From contig JAGTQS010000019.1 of the NCBI GenBank assembly GCA_018397055.1, positions 1 to 21,631 of the forward strand: DNA of 21,631 nt. Direction: 5' to 3'. Below, in pieces: positions 8,154 through 16,309 of the stretch. The notes under the pieces are model-generated. The model saw nothing but the letters and a program-made list of their open reading frames with translations. It had not been told where the DNA came from and did not search any database. Each line of letters starts with the position of its first letter. Within the stretch, counting starts at the first letter, position 1. The translations under genes were made by a program, and so were the position numbers. The DNA is from Candidatus Bathyarchaeota archaeon (GTDB lineage Archaea > Thermoproteota > Bathyarchaeia > Bathyarchaeales > DTEX01).

Positions 8154-9221
8154 ATGGAAACTTCGCTGACGATACAATGTGGAATAGTTGCTCTGACTAA
8201 GCGGAAGCAACAGTTTCTTAACACTGAATATGACAACCTACAACGTTTCTTGCAGACAGGCGAAGATTTAGGCATGTACTCTGCCAACAAACAGCAAGCT
8301 CAACGATTCTATAAAGTTGTTAAGGAAGGTAAGGAGTATCCGTTAAGCGTCAGGTGTGACCTTCTTAAAATCAAGCGTGTATGCAACAGAGTTTCGGAGT
8401 ATTGGGCTAAGATTCCAGTCAAGGTTACGAGACAGCTTTGGGTAGCCATCAAACCACACAGGTCGTTTCCAGAGAAATACAAACTTTGCGAATCAAAATT
8501 GTATCGCAGAAACAATAAATTTTACTTAAACGTAACAATCAAGTTCGAGGTTTCCATGACCACGTCTTACCATAAAATTCTTGCTATAGATTTAGGTGAG
8601 AAGACCATTGCATCAACCGTGTTGCTCTGTAATGGTAAAATCTCGCATCCGCATTTCTATGGCAAGGCTGTACGTGGTATCCGTCGGCACTATGCTTGGC
8701 TTCGCAAAAGACTTGGAGAAAAGAAAGCATTAAAAACAATTAAGAAAGTTGGAAATACTGAGAAGCGGAAGGTTAACGCTGTCCTGCATAGGCTTTCTAA
8801 GGCGATTGTTGAGGACGCAAAGAGAGAGAATGCCATAATTGCAATCGGTAATCTACATGGTATTCGTGAGAGAGCTAGATGAAAAGGTAAGCGTTTCAAC
8901 AGAATAGTCAGTTACATGCCATTCTATCGTTTAAGTCAGATGATAGAGTACAAAGCGGTTCAACAGGGCATACTCGTGGCAACAACAGGCGAAGCCTACA
9001 CAAGTAGAGAATGCCACATTTGTGGTTGCGAAGGCAAGAGAAAAACACAGGGATTGTTCGTTTGCTGCCACTGTGGAGAATATAATGCCGATTTGAAAGG
9101 CGCTATTAACATCGGTAAAAAGTTTGGGAGGGACTTAGGCTACATGCCTTTGTCTGGCGTATCCTGTGAACGTGCGCTTAACTCCGAATGCTCTATATCG
9201 GAGAAGCCATCCTACTTGTAG
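8154..9221 (+). pseudogene. tnpB: TnpB RNA-guided nuclease homologue with in-frame TGA
   Basis: A frame of 355 codons is interrupted by a TGA at 8880-8882, after residue 242, where GERs-type TnpBs read RxARGKGxRFNR; a glycine codon GGA changed to TGA is a plausible origin. Downstream the frame continues unbroken. RuvC-I Asp146 (LAIDLGEK) and RuvC-III Asp313 (NADLKGAINIG) are present, as is the zinc finger (Cys287, Cys290, Cys304, Cys307). At the RuvC-II position the sequence is IAIGNLHGIRE, so Gly232 replaces the usual Glu; Glu239 lies seven residues on. Some TnpB groups have rearranged catalytic glutamates, so the Gly alone does not prove inactivity. A restart at 8916 would make only the zinc-finger part. 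The stop codon lies inside the right-end hairpin. Confidence 0.85.
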
Positions 9222-9234
9222 GATGGTAGTTCAC
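9080..9234 (+). ncRNA. Putative omega-RNA (reRNA) region at tnpB 3' end
   Basis: In IS200/IS605 elements the guide RNA for TnpB comes from the last part of tnpB and the right end, and its guide is the sequence just outside the element. Here the tnpB tail and the hairpin at 9207-9226 occupy the matching place, so the guide would begin near 9235. The left boundary is an arbitrary estimate. Expression and function are not visible, and the TnpB frame is broken. Confidence 0.3.
9207..9226. repeat. Right-end hairpin of the IS200/IS605 element
   Basis: CCATCCTAC and GTAGGATGG form a perfect 9-bp stem with a two-base TT loop. Such subterminal hairpins are the DNA structures recognised by TnpA. The tnpB stop codon (9219-9221) is in the right arm. 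Confidence 0.85.
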
Positions 9235-9331
9235 TTTGCTATCGACCTATTTTCCATACCTTAAAAGCGAAAGACTTTTCTCTGAATGCCTCTTATTGTT
9301 ATGGGAAAACTAGAAAGAAAGGTGGAACTCG

Positions 9332-10363
9332 TTGAAGGTTGGAGTTTTAACTGGTGGAGGAGATGCTCCTGGATTAAATGCGGCAATCAGAGCGATTGTG
9401 AAAAAGTGCGAAAAGTTTGGATATGAAGTAATAGGAATAAAGTATGGCTGGGCTGGATTGCTAGAACTTAACACGATGACGTTAAAATATGATGAAATCA
9501 AAGGCATTATCCACAAGGGCGGAACAATGATAAAGACTTCTCGTACCAACCCATTAAAGATGAAAGACGGCGTAAAGAAGGTATCTCAGAACTTTAAGAA
9601 GCTAGGTTTAGATGCTCTTATAGCAATAGGCGGTGATGACACTCTTAGCGTGGCAGCTGCACTCAGCGAATCCGGCTTGAACGTTGTTGGCGTACCAAAA
9701 ACAATCGATTATGATGTCCCTGAAACCGAGTTTACAATTGGATTTGATACAGCGGTAAATTTGGCTATGCGTACGATTGAGAATCTACAAGATACTGCTG
9801 AATCCCATGACCGAGTCTTCGTGGTCGAGATCATGGGAAGACACGCTGGGTGGATTGCCCTTTATTCTGGATTAGCAGCTGGCGCAGACCTCATTTTGAT
9901 TCCCGAAGAACCTTTCAACATTAAGGACGTAGTGAATTTTGTCAAGAAAAAAACGTCTAATAAAGAAAGCCAAGCTGTCATAATAGTTGTTGCAGAAGGT
10001 GCTTTAATTAAAGATTATGAAGGTCCTGTAACAAAAGATGCAAACGTCGACCAATTTGGGCATGTTCGATTGGGTGGAATTGGAGAGTTTCTTGCTAAAG
10101 AGATAGAAAAAGCAACAGGCTCAGAAACAAGGGCTGCTGTTCCCGCTCACACAATTAGAGGTGGACCGCCAACAGCTATGGATCGTCTAATCCCGACAAG
10201 GTATGGACTGGCAGCTGTGGACTTAATTAAACAAGGAAAATTCGGGCATATGGTTGCTTTACAAGCTGGAGAAATCGTAACGGTTCATCTTTCAAAGGTT
10301 ACTGGGAAAACTAAGACCGTAAGTAAACAGTTATATGAAGAAGCAAAAATCTTTTTCGAATAA
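9332..10363 (+). CDS. 6-phosphofructokinase, PfkA family, probably pyrophosphate-dependent
   Basis: This 343-aa cytosolic enzyme phosphorylates fructose 6-phosphate to fructose 1,6-bisphosphate. It begins VGVLTGGGDAPGLNAAIR, the phosphoryl-donor loop. The donor-selecting positions read GGDDTL (Asp where ATP enzymes have Gly) and PKTID (Lys where ATP enzymes have Gly), the pair known for PPi-dependent enzymes. The catalytic loop is TIDYD: both aspartates are kept, but the middle Asn is Tyr. MGRHAGWIAL and HTIRGGPPTAMDR complete the sugar site. The start is TTG at 9332, with AGGTGG seven bases upstream; the in-phase alternatives are worse. It lies just outside the IS right end and has only about 98 bases for its promoter, with a TATA-like cttaaaag near 9259. 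Confidence 0.93.
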   Translation: MKVGVLTGGGDAPGLNAAIRAIVKKCEKFGYEVIGIKYGWAGLLELNTMTLKYDEIKGIIHKGGTMIKTSRTNPLKMKDGVKKVSQNFKKLGLDALIAIGGDDTLSVAAALSESGLNVVGVPKTIDYDVPETEFTIGFDTAVNLAMRTIENLQDTAESHDRVFVVEIMGRHAGWIALYSGLAAGADLILIPEEPFNIKDVVNFVKKKTSNKESQAVIIVVAEGALIKDYEGPVTKDANVDQFGHVRLGGIGEFLAKEIEKATGSETRAAVPAHTIRGGPPTAMDRLIPTRYGLAAVDLIKQGKFGHMVALQAGEIVTVHLSKVTGKTKTVSKQLYEEAKIFFE

Positions 10364-10408
10364 ATAGGATACGAAAGAAAATTCTGAGTTATAAACTAGA
10401 GCCATTTC

Positions 10409-13400
10409 TTAAGTATATTCCATTCCTAATGGCTTTTTTAGAAACTCGAAGATTTCTTCCATTTCCTTGACCTTGTTCCTAAGCTCCGCAAGTCTTGCCT
10501 GTAAAGGTCCACAAGTTTTAACGTATTCTTCTTCTGTTATTTCGCCAAGGTTATATGAGGTTGTGATTCTTTCTACCTCAACTTCGATTTTTCCGATTTC
10601 GTCGTGTATCTGCTTATGGTGAGGTTCCAAGTTAATTGACATCGTTCTTATGCTTTTGGACTTTTCCTCAATCATGTTAATGTATTTTTCTCTGAATTCA
10701 TTATAGATCTCGTCGGACAGTTTGCCTTTTTGGCCATCTAATATTCTGAGCTTCTTACTGCTTTCCTTTATTTGGTTTACAATGTCCTTAATTTCCGCCA
10801 TGATTTCTTCTAAGGTTTTTACTTTTCTGGGAGCTTCTCTGATTATCGTCATCTTTAACTGCATTTCTTTCCAAGCGGAGAATCCTATCATAAATTGTTC
10901 CAAGTCGCGAACCATCTGCCTGATTCTTTCATAACTGCGAAAGCTTACTGGAAATTGTATTACAGGTACGAGAACGTCGCCTTCTCTTACGCCTTTTATT
11001 TCACAAGGCATTGTCACCCGAGACGTGTCAGCCAAAGCCACAAAAGATACTAAAAATGTGCCGTCTCTGTATAATTCTCCTTTAACTGTGTGCGGATCAA
11101 CAAGTGAAGTTTTGAATTTTCCAATAGTCTCCTTGAGGTATGAATACAGCATTTCGCCGTTTTGGACGCTTTCTCTAATTGGCAATGTTAATGTTGTTAC
11201 GCCTCCAGAGGTTATTAGTTCTCCCACCATCTCTCTTTTTTGTTCTCTTCCCATGAGGCTAATTCCACGTGCTCTTAACGCAGGGATGTATCCGCCCAGA
11301 AAGACCATGACTACTCCAGTTAAAAGCGCAACAAGAATTGACGGCATCGACCAATGAGCGGGCGGAATCGACATGGGATCAATTCCCGGTGCTGCCATGG
11401 TGTTGGATAGGAATGTTAGTCCTTCTCCTAATAAGTAGCTTCCAAAAAACCCAATGAATGTTCCCATTAGTCCAAGTAATAGTGCTTCGACAAGGAAAAC
11501 TTGTAACGTATTCTTTGGATCAAGGCCAAGAGTTGCCAGTGTTGAGAATTCTCTTTTTCTTTCCTCATAAACGGAAACCATTGTAGTATACATCATTAAA
11601 CCAGCTATGAGAAGTGGTGGTATGTACGGAATGAGACCAGTAACAGAAAACTCTGTTGACCAAACTATCTTCTGTGAGAGTCCATTTGTGTTTGCTATTG
11701 TTGTTGACGCCAATGTGTATGCAAGTTCCTGAGCGACATCAACTGGTTCATACCCTTCTTTTACCATTATGAAAACCTCTGAAATTGTAAATGCGGAACT
11801 ACTGATAGACTTCAGCGGAACAAGGATGATAGATGAAGGATCCTCAAATAGTGGAGTATTGTCTATTTTAAGAAAATCATGAAATGCTGTTTGTGGGTCG
11901 AATATACCTACGACTCGAAACTCACCTATAATCCTTTGACGTGGAGGACCTATTTGACCTGCAATTCCTTCTGAAACTATTAAAGAAACATCCTGATTAA
12001 TGAGAAAATTAAAATCAGATGGAATTATAACAACCGGCTCTCCATTAATGAACTGTTTCCAAAAGCCTGTGATTCGACGTGACAAGTTATAATGTTTTTC
12101 CATGAAAGCGGGGTCTATACATATTATTTTTACAGCGTGTCTTTCTTCACCAGAACTTATGAACCCTTGGCGAATCAGCAGGTCCTCTGTGACCAATCTC
12201 TCTTGTTCTCGCACCGTTTCAATGTAAGTTATATCTTTGCACCATGGTTGCTGACGAGTCCAGTTTATATCGTACTCTGTAATTGGAGCCATCATGGTAT
12301 CTGGTTTCACGATGACGCCAGGAATATTTGTGCCTGCCCACTGCTCAACGAATTTGGTTTCTCTGCTCATGGAAATGTTTACGAAAACGATAGCTGAAGA
12401 AACTATAATGACAATTGTTAAAAGCGTTAATAAGGTTCGCGACTTTCTTCTTTTCAGACTTCTAACGCCTAATTGTAAGGCTAGATCAGTCATTGTCTTC
12501 TGACGGATCGATAAGATTTGCATAGCGAAGTAGGTAACGGTTGCTATTACGAAACATCCTAAAAGAGATAAGGGTAGGCTGACGCTTCTGCTTCCAATCA
12601 ACAAGGCGAAAGTGATTTTCAAAGATGGATGAGAAAGAGAAAACATAACCATAACAAGACTGAAAATTAAAACCTTAGCTAAAAGTCGAGCCTTGTTTTG
12701 GGATGGTTCATCAAAAATGAAGCTGGAAAGCAGTGACCCTAATCCATACGCGAATAAGCTTATGCCAATTGCCGTGAACACTGCAGTTATTTTATTGTCA
12801 AAAAGCCACTTCATAAGGTCAAGAAACTTACTATTAGAAATTTTTGCACCGCCGTATGCTGATGCATATTCACCTTTTTCACTTAGTTCTAAAACTCGAT
12901 TCCAGAGACTCTTTATGGCATTGTATTCTCCTAGTTCTTTGTTAAGCGGGTATCCTGTGGAGTTAAAGAATTCAAATTCTCTGTCCATTCTGTAAATTGC
13001 ACGTTCGACATATTCAGTTGCTTGGTGATGCATCCAATTAATTAGGGTTGTGTTTTCGTCTACCTCAACTATTAATGGTGAAATAGGGTCATCAATTTCA
13101 AGTTTTTCTGTCTCAATATTTAACCATGATCTGGTTTCATGAAAAATTGTTACTTTATAATTAATCGGGAAGAAATACAGTCTTTCATAAGTTTTGTTGC
13201 TTGGGATATCTGTTAAAATTGCTGGTAATACTATTAATTCCTGGTTTGTTCCAGATAGTATATCGCAATCCAGCACCTTTACAAGTTTTCCTTTGAGAAC
13301 CCATAATGTGCCCTCAATATACTGCTTATCATCCAATACCCTACTTGACAAACTAACGCCGATCCGAGAATATATTGTGTGGTTCGCATCATAATTTTGT

Positions 13401-13774
13401 TGGAAATTATATGCCTGAATTTCCTCAACAAATATGTTTTGAACTTTTATTAGCGTGTAATTTTCCGATAAGTCAACGTTAAAAAGTGTCATGCGCCCAG
13501 GAACCGTTGTCTCGTCTATTGTTCCAAGCAACGTTTGTACAATACCAGTTTCACTTGTTCTGTTAGAGATTCTTCGATATCCCCAATCAGTAAAAACATC
13601 AATCACTACTGATAAGTTAGCAATAGCGATGCCTGTGTTATAATCTCTAACCTGTATGGTTAAGTAAACCGGAATAGTTTCTACTTGTTGAGTAACATCC
13701 GATGCTTGTGTCGGTATGATTGTTAGAAGAATACAAAGTATAATTATGGATAAGGATGTTTGTTTGGTTTTCAT
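10409..13774 (-). CDS. FtsX/MacB-like permease with large extracellular N-terminus and cytoplasmic coiled coil
   Basis: This 1121-aa membrane protein begins with a signal helix (about 7-24) and an extracellular beta-sandwich region (about 30-320) that opens with a carboxypeptidase-regulatory-like unit. Two or three extra membrane helices follow (about 330-420). Then comes an FtsX-type permease: first helix about 445-466, a MacB-like extracellular domain to about 710, and helices at about 711-738, 755-785 and 805-831, with YEERKREFSTLATLGL between the second and third. The cytoplasmic tail has a beta-rich domain (about 840-970) and a coiled coil (about 975-1121) with two hairpin motifs, GQKGKLSDEIYNEF and YNLGEITEEEYVKT. 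FtsX/MacB permeases work with an ABC ATPase, but none is encoded here. The start overlaps the previous stop as ATGA, indicating translational coupling. The substrate is unknown; transfer of force or signal across the membrane is as likely as transport. Confidence 0.85.
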   Translation of the reverse strand: MKTKQTSLSIIILCILLTIIPTQASDVTQQVETIPVYLTIQVRDYNTGIAIANLSVVIDVFTDWGYRRISNRTSETGIVQTLLGTIDETTVPGRMTLFNVDLSENYTLIKVQNIFVEEIQAYNFQQNYDANHTIYSRIGVSLSSRVLDDKQYIEGTLWVLKGKLVKVLDCDILSGTNQELIVLPAILTDIPSNKTYERLYFFPINYKVTIFHETRSWLNIETEKLEIDDPISPLIVEVDENTTLINWMHHQATEYVERAIYRMDREFEFFNSTGYPLNKELGEYNAIKSLWNRVLELSEKGEYASAYGGAKISNSKFLDLMKWLFDNKITAVFTAIGISLFAYGLGSLLSSFIFDEPSQNKARLLAKVLIFSLVMVMFSLSHPSLKITFALLIGSRSVSLPLSLLGCFVIATVTYFAMQILSIRQKTMTDLALQLGVRSLKRRKSRTLLTLLTIVIIVSSAIVFVNISMSRETKFVEQWAGTNIPGVIVKPDTMMAPITEYDINWTRQQPWCKDITYIETVREQERLVTEDLLIRQGFISSGEERHAVKIICIDPAFMEKHYNLSRRITGFWKQFINGEPVVIIPSDFNFLINQDVSLIVSEGIAGQIGPPRQRIIGEFRVVGIFDPQTAFHDFLKIDNTPLFEDPSSIILVPLKSISSSAFTISEVFIMVKEGYEPVDVAQELAYTLASTTIANTNGLSQKIVWSTEFSVTGLIPYIPPLLIAGLMMYTTMVSVYEERKREFSTLATLGLDPKNTLQVFLVEALLLGLMGTFIGFFGSYLLGEGLTFLSNTMAAPGIDPMSIPPAHWSMPSILVALLTGVVMVFLGGYIPALRARGISLMGREQKREMVGELITSGGVTTLTLPIRESVQNGEMLYSYLKETIGKFKTSLVDPHTVKGELYRDGTFLVSFVALADTSRVTMPCEIKGVREGDVLVPVIQFPVSFRSYERIRQMVRDLEQFMIGFSAWKEMQLKMTIIREAPRKVKTLEEIMAEIKDIVNQIKESSKKLRILDGQKGKLSDEIYNEFREKYINMIEEKSKSIRTMSINLEPHHKQIHDEIGKIEVEVERITTSYNLGEITEEEYVKTCGPLQARLAELRNKVKEMEEIFEFLKKPLGMEYT

Positions 13775-14727
13775 CGTATTTCTCTGCCTCCTAATTCCAT
13801 TATTTTTGCATCGTACTCCTCTCTTAGCTTCCTATAGATTTTATACTCAACTTGTCCATTTTTGTACATGGTTTCAAGCTTCGCCAGCATATTCTTATAT
13901 TTTCTAATTTCTAAGGGAGTTCTCAACTTTCTCCTTTCCAAAACCACTGTGAAGAAAGCAAGAGGAACAATCAGTAATACTAATGAAACAAAAATAATAG
14001 ATTTAATGTTGCATGTAACCGTATGGCTTTGATCATTATTAAGGTCTATGATTAGGGAGCCTGAAAAAATTCCATGGTCAACATTTATTCTGTAGGTTCC
14101 TTGTGGAAGTAACATTGTAAGAACGCCAACATTATCTGTGTCCGTTTCCGCCCTAATACGTTCATTTGTCGTTTCCAAAAAAACATCAGCTTTCGGGAGG
14201 GCGTTACCAAACTGATCTTTACAATTAAGCGTAAGTCTAAAGACGCCGCATCCTATTGTCTTGCCATAATCAGTTTGAATATTTACGATTTGGGATGCAA
14301 CTTGAGTTCCCATCCACTCAACATTAACAGTATAGCTACCAACACGTAAGTTTTGCCGTAAAATTTGGCCAAATGCATCAGTGTATCCACGGAACACCAA
14401 ATTTTGTGAACTGTCAAAGACATTGACGATAGCTTCAGAAAGAGGCTGTCCCGTTCTGGTTACAAATTTTAGGAACAAATAAGTGGATTCTCCAGTGATT
14501 ATAACAGTCTCTGTTTTCTGAAGGTCAATTAACATTTCTTTTACGATTTCGCCGCTCGAAACTGTTATCCAATAAGTTCCATTCCAAAGCTCAGTGAATT
14601 GTGCCTTTCCATTTAAATCGGTCTTAGTCCAGTTTATCAGCTGCATAGTCTGATTAGTAACAATTGTTATGTTCGTTGGAGAATGGAAGACTGGTTGCTC
14701 AAACAACTTTCGGGAGGGCGTTACCAA
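13771..14727 (-). pseudogene. 3' part of the split beta-sandwich membrane protein gene
   Basis: This frame holds a second copy of the duplicated sequence (from VFHSPTNITIV to GNALPK) and then the unique C-terminus. The C-terminus contains a further beta-sandwich unit, a membrane helix (SIIFVSLVLLIVPLAFFTVVL) and a short cytoplasmic tail with the hairpin motif YKNGQVEYKIYRKLREEY. It opens at a TTG created in the duplication junction and has no signal peptide, so translated alone it would be mislocalised. Joining 16309-14707 to 14189-13771 gives one open frame of 674 codons including the stop, which is the likely ancestral gene. Its stop overlaps the permease start (ATGA). Confidence 0.75.
14190..14691. 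repeat. 502-bp direct repeat, copy A
   Basis: This copy is identical at every base to copy B, 517 bp away. It encodes about one and a half beta-sandwich units of the surface protein. The 15-bp spacer 14692-14706 is described with the findings. Confidence 0.97.
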
Positions 14728-16309
14728 ACTGATCTTTACAATTAAGCGTAAGTCTAAAGACGCCGCATCCTATTGTCTTGCCATAATCAGTTTGAATATT
14801 TACGATTTGGGATGCAACTTGAGTTCCCATCCACTCAACATTAACAGTATAGCTACCAACACGTAAGTTTTGCCGTAAAATTTGGCCAAATGCATCAGTG
14901 TATCCACGGAACACCAAATTTTGTGAACTGTCAAAGACATTGACGATAGCTTCAGAAAGAGGCTGTCCCGTTCTGGTTACAAATTTTAGGAACAAATAAG
15001 TGGATTCTCCAGTGATTATAACAGTCTCTGTTTTCTGAAGGTCAATTAACATTTCTTTTACGATTTCGCCGCTCGAAACTGTTATCCAATAAGTTCCATT
15101 CCAAAGCTCAGTGAATTGTGCCTTTCCATTTAAATCGGTCTTAGTCCAGTTTATCAGCTGCATAGTCTGATTAGTAACAATTGTTATGTTCGTTGGAGAA
15201 TGGAAGACAACTTGGTCATATAACAACACAACATATCCCGCTAAAGGTTTATTGTCAAGATTAATGCACATAACAGTCAGATTGTTTGTCCAACAAACAA
15301 TAGTGAAAATCTTTGTTTCAGTAACCTCAACCTCTTTATATCCTATGGTTCTGTTCCCATATCTGACTGTAATCCTAAACTTTCCATCGATGAAATAAAT
15401 ATCTTTATGTTCAACATGCCCTGTCTCATTTGAGACATCACTGTAAAAAAGATAGCCGTTCATGTCGCGGGTGTAAACTTGGGCTCCAGTGACATTACGA
15501 TTTGAAGCAGTAATTAAATGGAGTTGAAAATCAGCTCTGATGCATGGTAAAGTTATGTTTGTGGAACTTTGAAGAGTCACGATCCCTTGGCCAATGGCTG
15601 GAGGAATTCTGGTAATTCTTAACTCTCCGAGAATGTACTCTTTAATGATCGTTTCAACCCCAATTACTTTCAATAAATATGTTCCATTCCACACGGCTGG
15701 AAAACTTAATGTTCCATTATTATCCGTCATTGTTTGAGCAACCAGTCTTCCAAGCCCCTCTGTCATTAATGTTATGTTTTGGCGTCTTACAATCATATTT
15801 GACTCGTAGGAAAATAATTGTGAACCAAAGTCTAATTGATCATACAACATAACTGTGTGGTTTGCCAATCGGTTTCCATGTTTATCAACAAGCGTTATAT
15901 TAAAATCATAGGCCCATGTTCTAATAAGGTGAGTCGCATTCTGGGTAATGGCAATTTCTTGATAACCAACTATTCTGTTTTCTTTTTGAACCGAAATTAT
16001 ATAAGTTCCCGCTTCAATCAATGTAAGGTCAATTTGCCCTGACTGATTAGAAATTTTGCTTGTCGATCTTTTCCCCAAAGGGTCAAAAATTGTGACATTA
16101 ACATTTCCAAAACTGGTTTTGTTCGCCCAGTCTCTAATCCACAATGTCACATTGTACCTTAACAGCGCGTCTGAGCTATTTATTGTACTAGATGCTTCAT
16201 TCACGACAATGCTGAAAACATTTAGACTAATATTTTCACATAAAACTTGCGAAATTAACAAGATTAAAACTAAGTATATACCTGATAAGGCAATTTGATG
16301 TTTTTTCAT
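14699..16309 (-). CDS. Secreted tandem beta-sandwich surface protein, truncated by duplication
   Basis: This 536-aa frame starts with a signal peptide (about 1-25, IALSGIYLVLILLISQVLC). At least five beta-sandwich units follow, of the carboxypeptidase-regulatory/Cna-B-like kind, each with a pattern of V-x-V or L-x-L strands, D-x-x-G, then TDxxG and GTY or GSY. Two larger repeats are evident: HTVMLYDQ...NGTYLLKV and YVVLLYDQ...NGTYWITV. N-x-S/T sequons are abundant, which fits an N-glycosylated extracellular protein. The frame ends after GNALPK with VV and a stop made by the duplication junction, so the membrane anchor and tail of the ancestral 673-residue protein are lost. As written, the product would be secreted without an anchor. 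The start overlaps the preceding stop (ATGA). Confidence 0.8.
   Translation of the reverse strand: MKKHQIALSGIYLVLILLISQVLCENISLNVFSIVVNEASSTINSSDALLRYNVTLWIRDWANKTSFGNVNVTIFDPLGKRSTSKISNQSGQIDLTLIEAGTYIISVQKENRIVGYQEIAITQNATHLIRTWAYDFNITLVDKHGNRLANHTVMLYDQLDFGSQLFSYESNMIVRRQNITLMTEGLGRLVAQTMTDNNGTLSFPAVWNGTYLLKVIGVETIIKEYILGELRITRIPPAIGQGIVTLQSSTNITLPCIRADFQLHLITASNRNVTGAQVYTRDMNGYLFYSDVSNETGHVEHKDIYFIDGKFRITVRYGNRTIGYKEVEVTETKIFTIVCWTNNLTVMCINLDNKPLAGYVVLLYDQVVFHSPTNITIVTNQTMQLINWTKTDLNGKAQFTELWNGTYWITVSSGEIVKEMLIDLQKTETVIITGESTYLFLKFVTRTGQPLSEAIVNVFDSSQNLVFRGYTDAFGQILRQNLRVGSYTVNVEWMGTQVASQIVNIQTDYGKTIGCGVFRLTLNCKDQFGNALPKVV
14707..15208. repeat. 502-bp direct repeat, copy B
   Basis: This copy is identical to 14190-14691. 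The repeat period (517) is not a multiple of three, so reading from this copy into the spacer gives KVV and a TGA, ending the upstream frame. The absence of any base difference points to a very recent event or an assembly or amplification artefact. Confidence 0.97.

Larger units (their letters stand above)
7727..9234. mobile_element. IS200/IS605-family insertion sequence with divergent tnpA and tnpB
   Basis: The element consists of a Y1 transposase (minus strand), a divergent tnpB (plus strand) and a right-end hairpin followed by gtagttcac. The intergenic stretch (8120-8153) has a 10-bp palindrome, acctataggt, at 8131-8140, and AT-rich promoter sequence. The right end is placed at about 9234 after the perfect hairpin at 9207-9226. 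No matching left-end hairpin is visible: the tnpA stop lies on the pyrG stop, leaving little or no room for one. The element is therefore probably defective or has a left end hidden in the last pyrG codons. Both boundaries are estimates. Confidence 0.8.

Noticed and set aside
8120..8290. 57-residue N-terminal extension of the TnpA frame
   Set aside because: It runs antisense through the tnpB start, and the typical TnpA N-terminus begins at the ATG at 8119.
8149..9262. 12-bp inverted match (aaggtatggaaa at 8149-8160, tttccatacctt at 9251-9262) around tnpB
   Set aside because: It is AT-rich and includes the tnpB start codon. The right copy lies beyond the hairpin end of the element. Elements of this family have no terminal inverted repeats, so chance is likely.
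12092..12503. Plus-strand open frames opposite the permease gene
   Set aside because: They are shadows of the strongly supported minus-strand gene and have no domain or start signal.
14190..15208. Programmed frameshift as the explanation for the two frames of the beta-sandwich gene
   Set aside because: The frame change is fully explained by the 517-bp duplication; there is no slippery sequence, and the repeats are exact.
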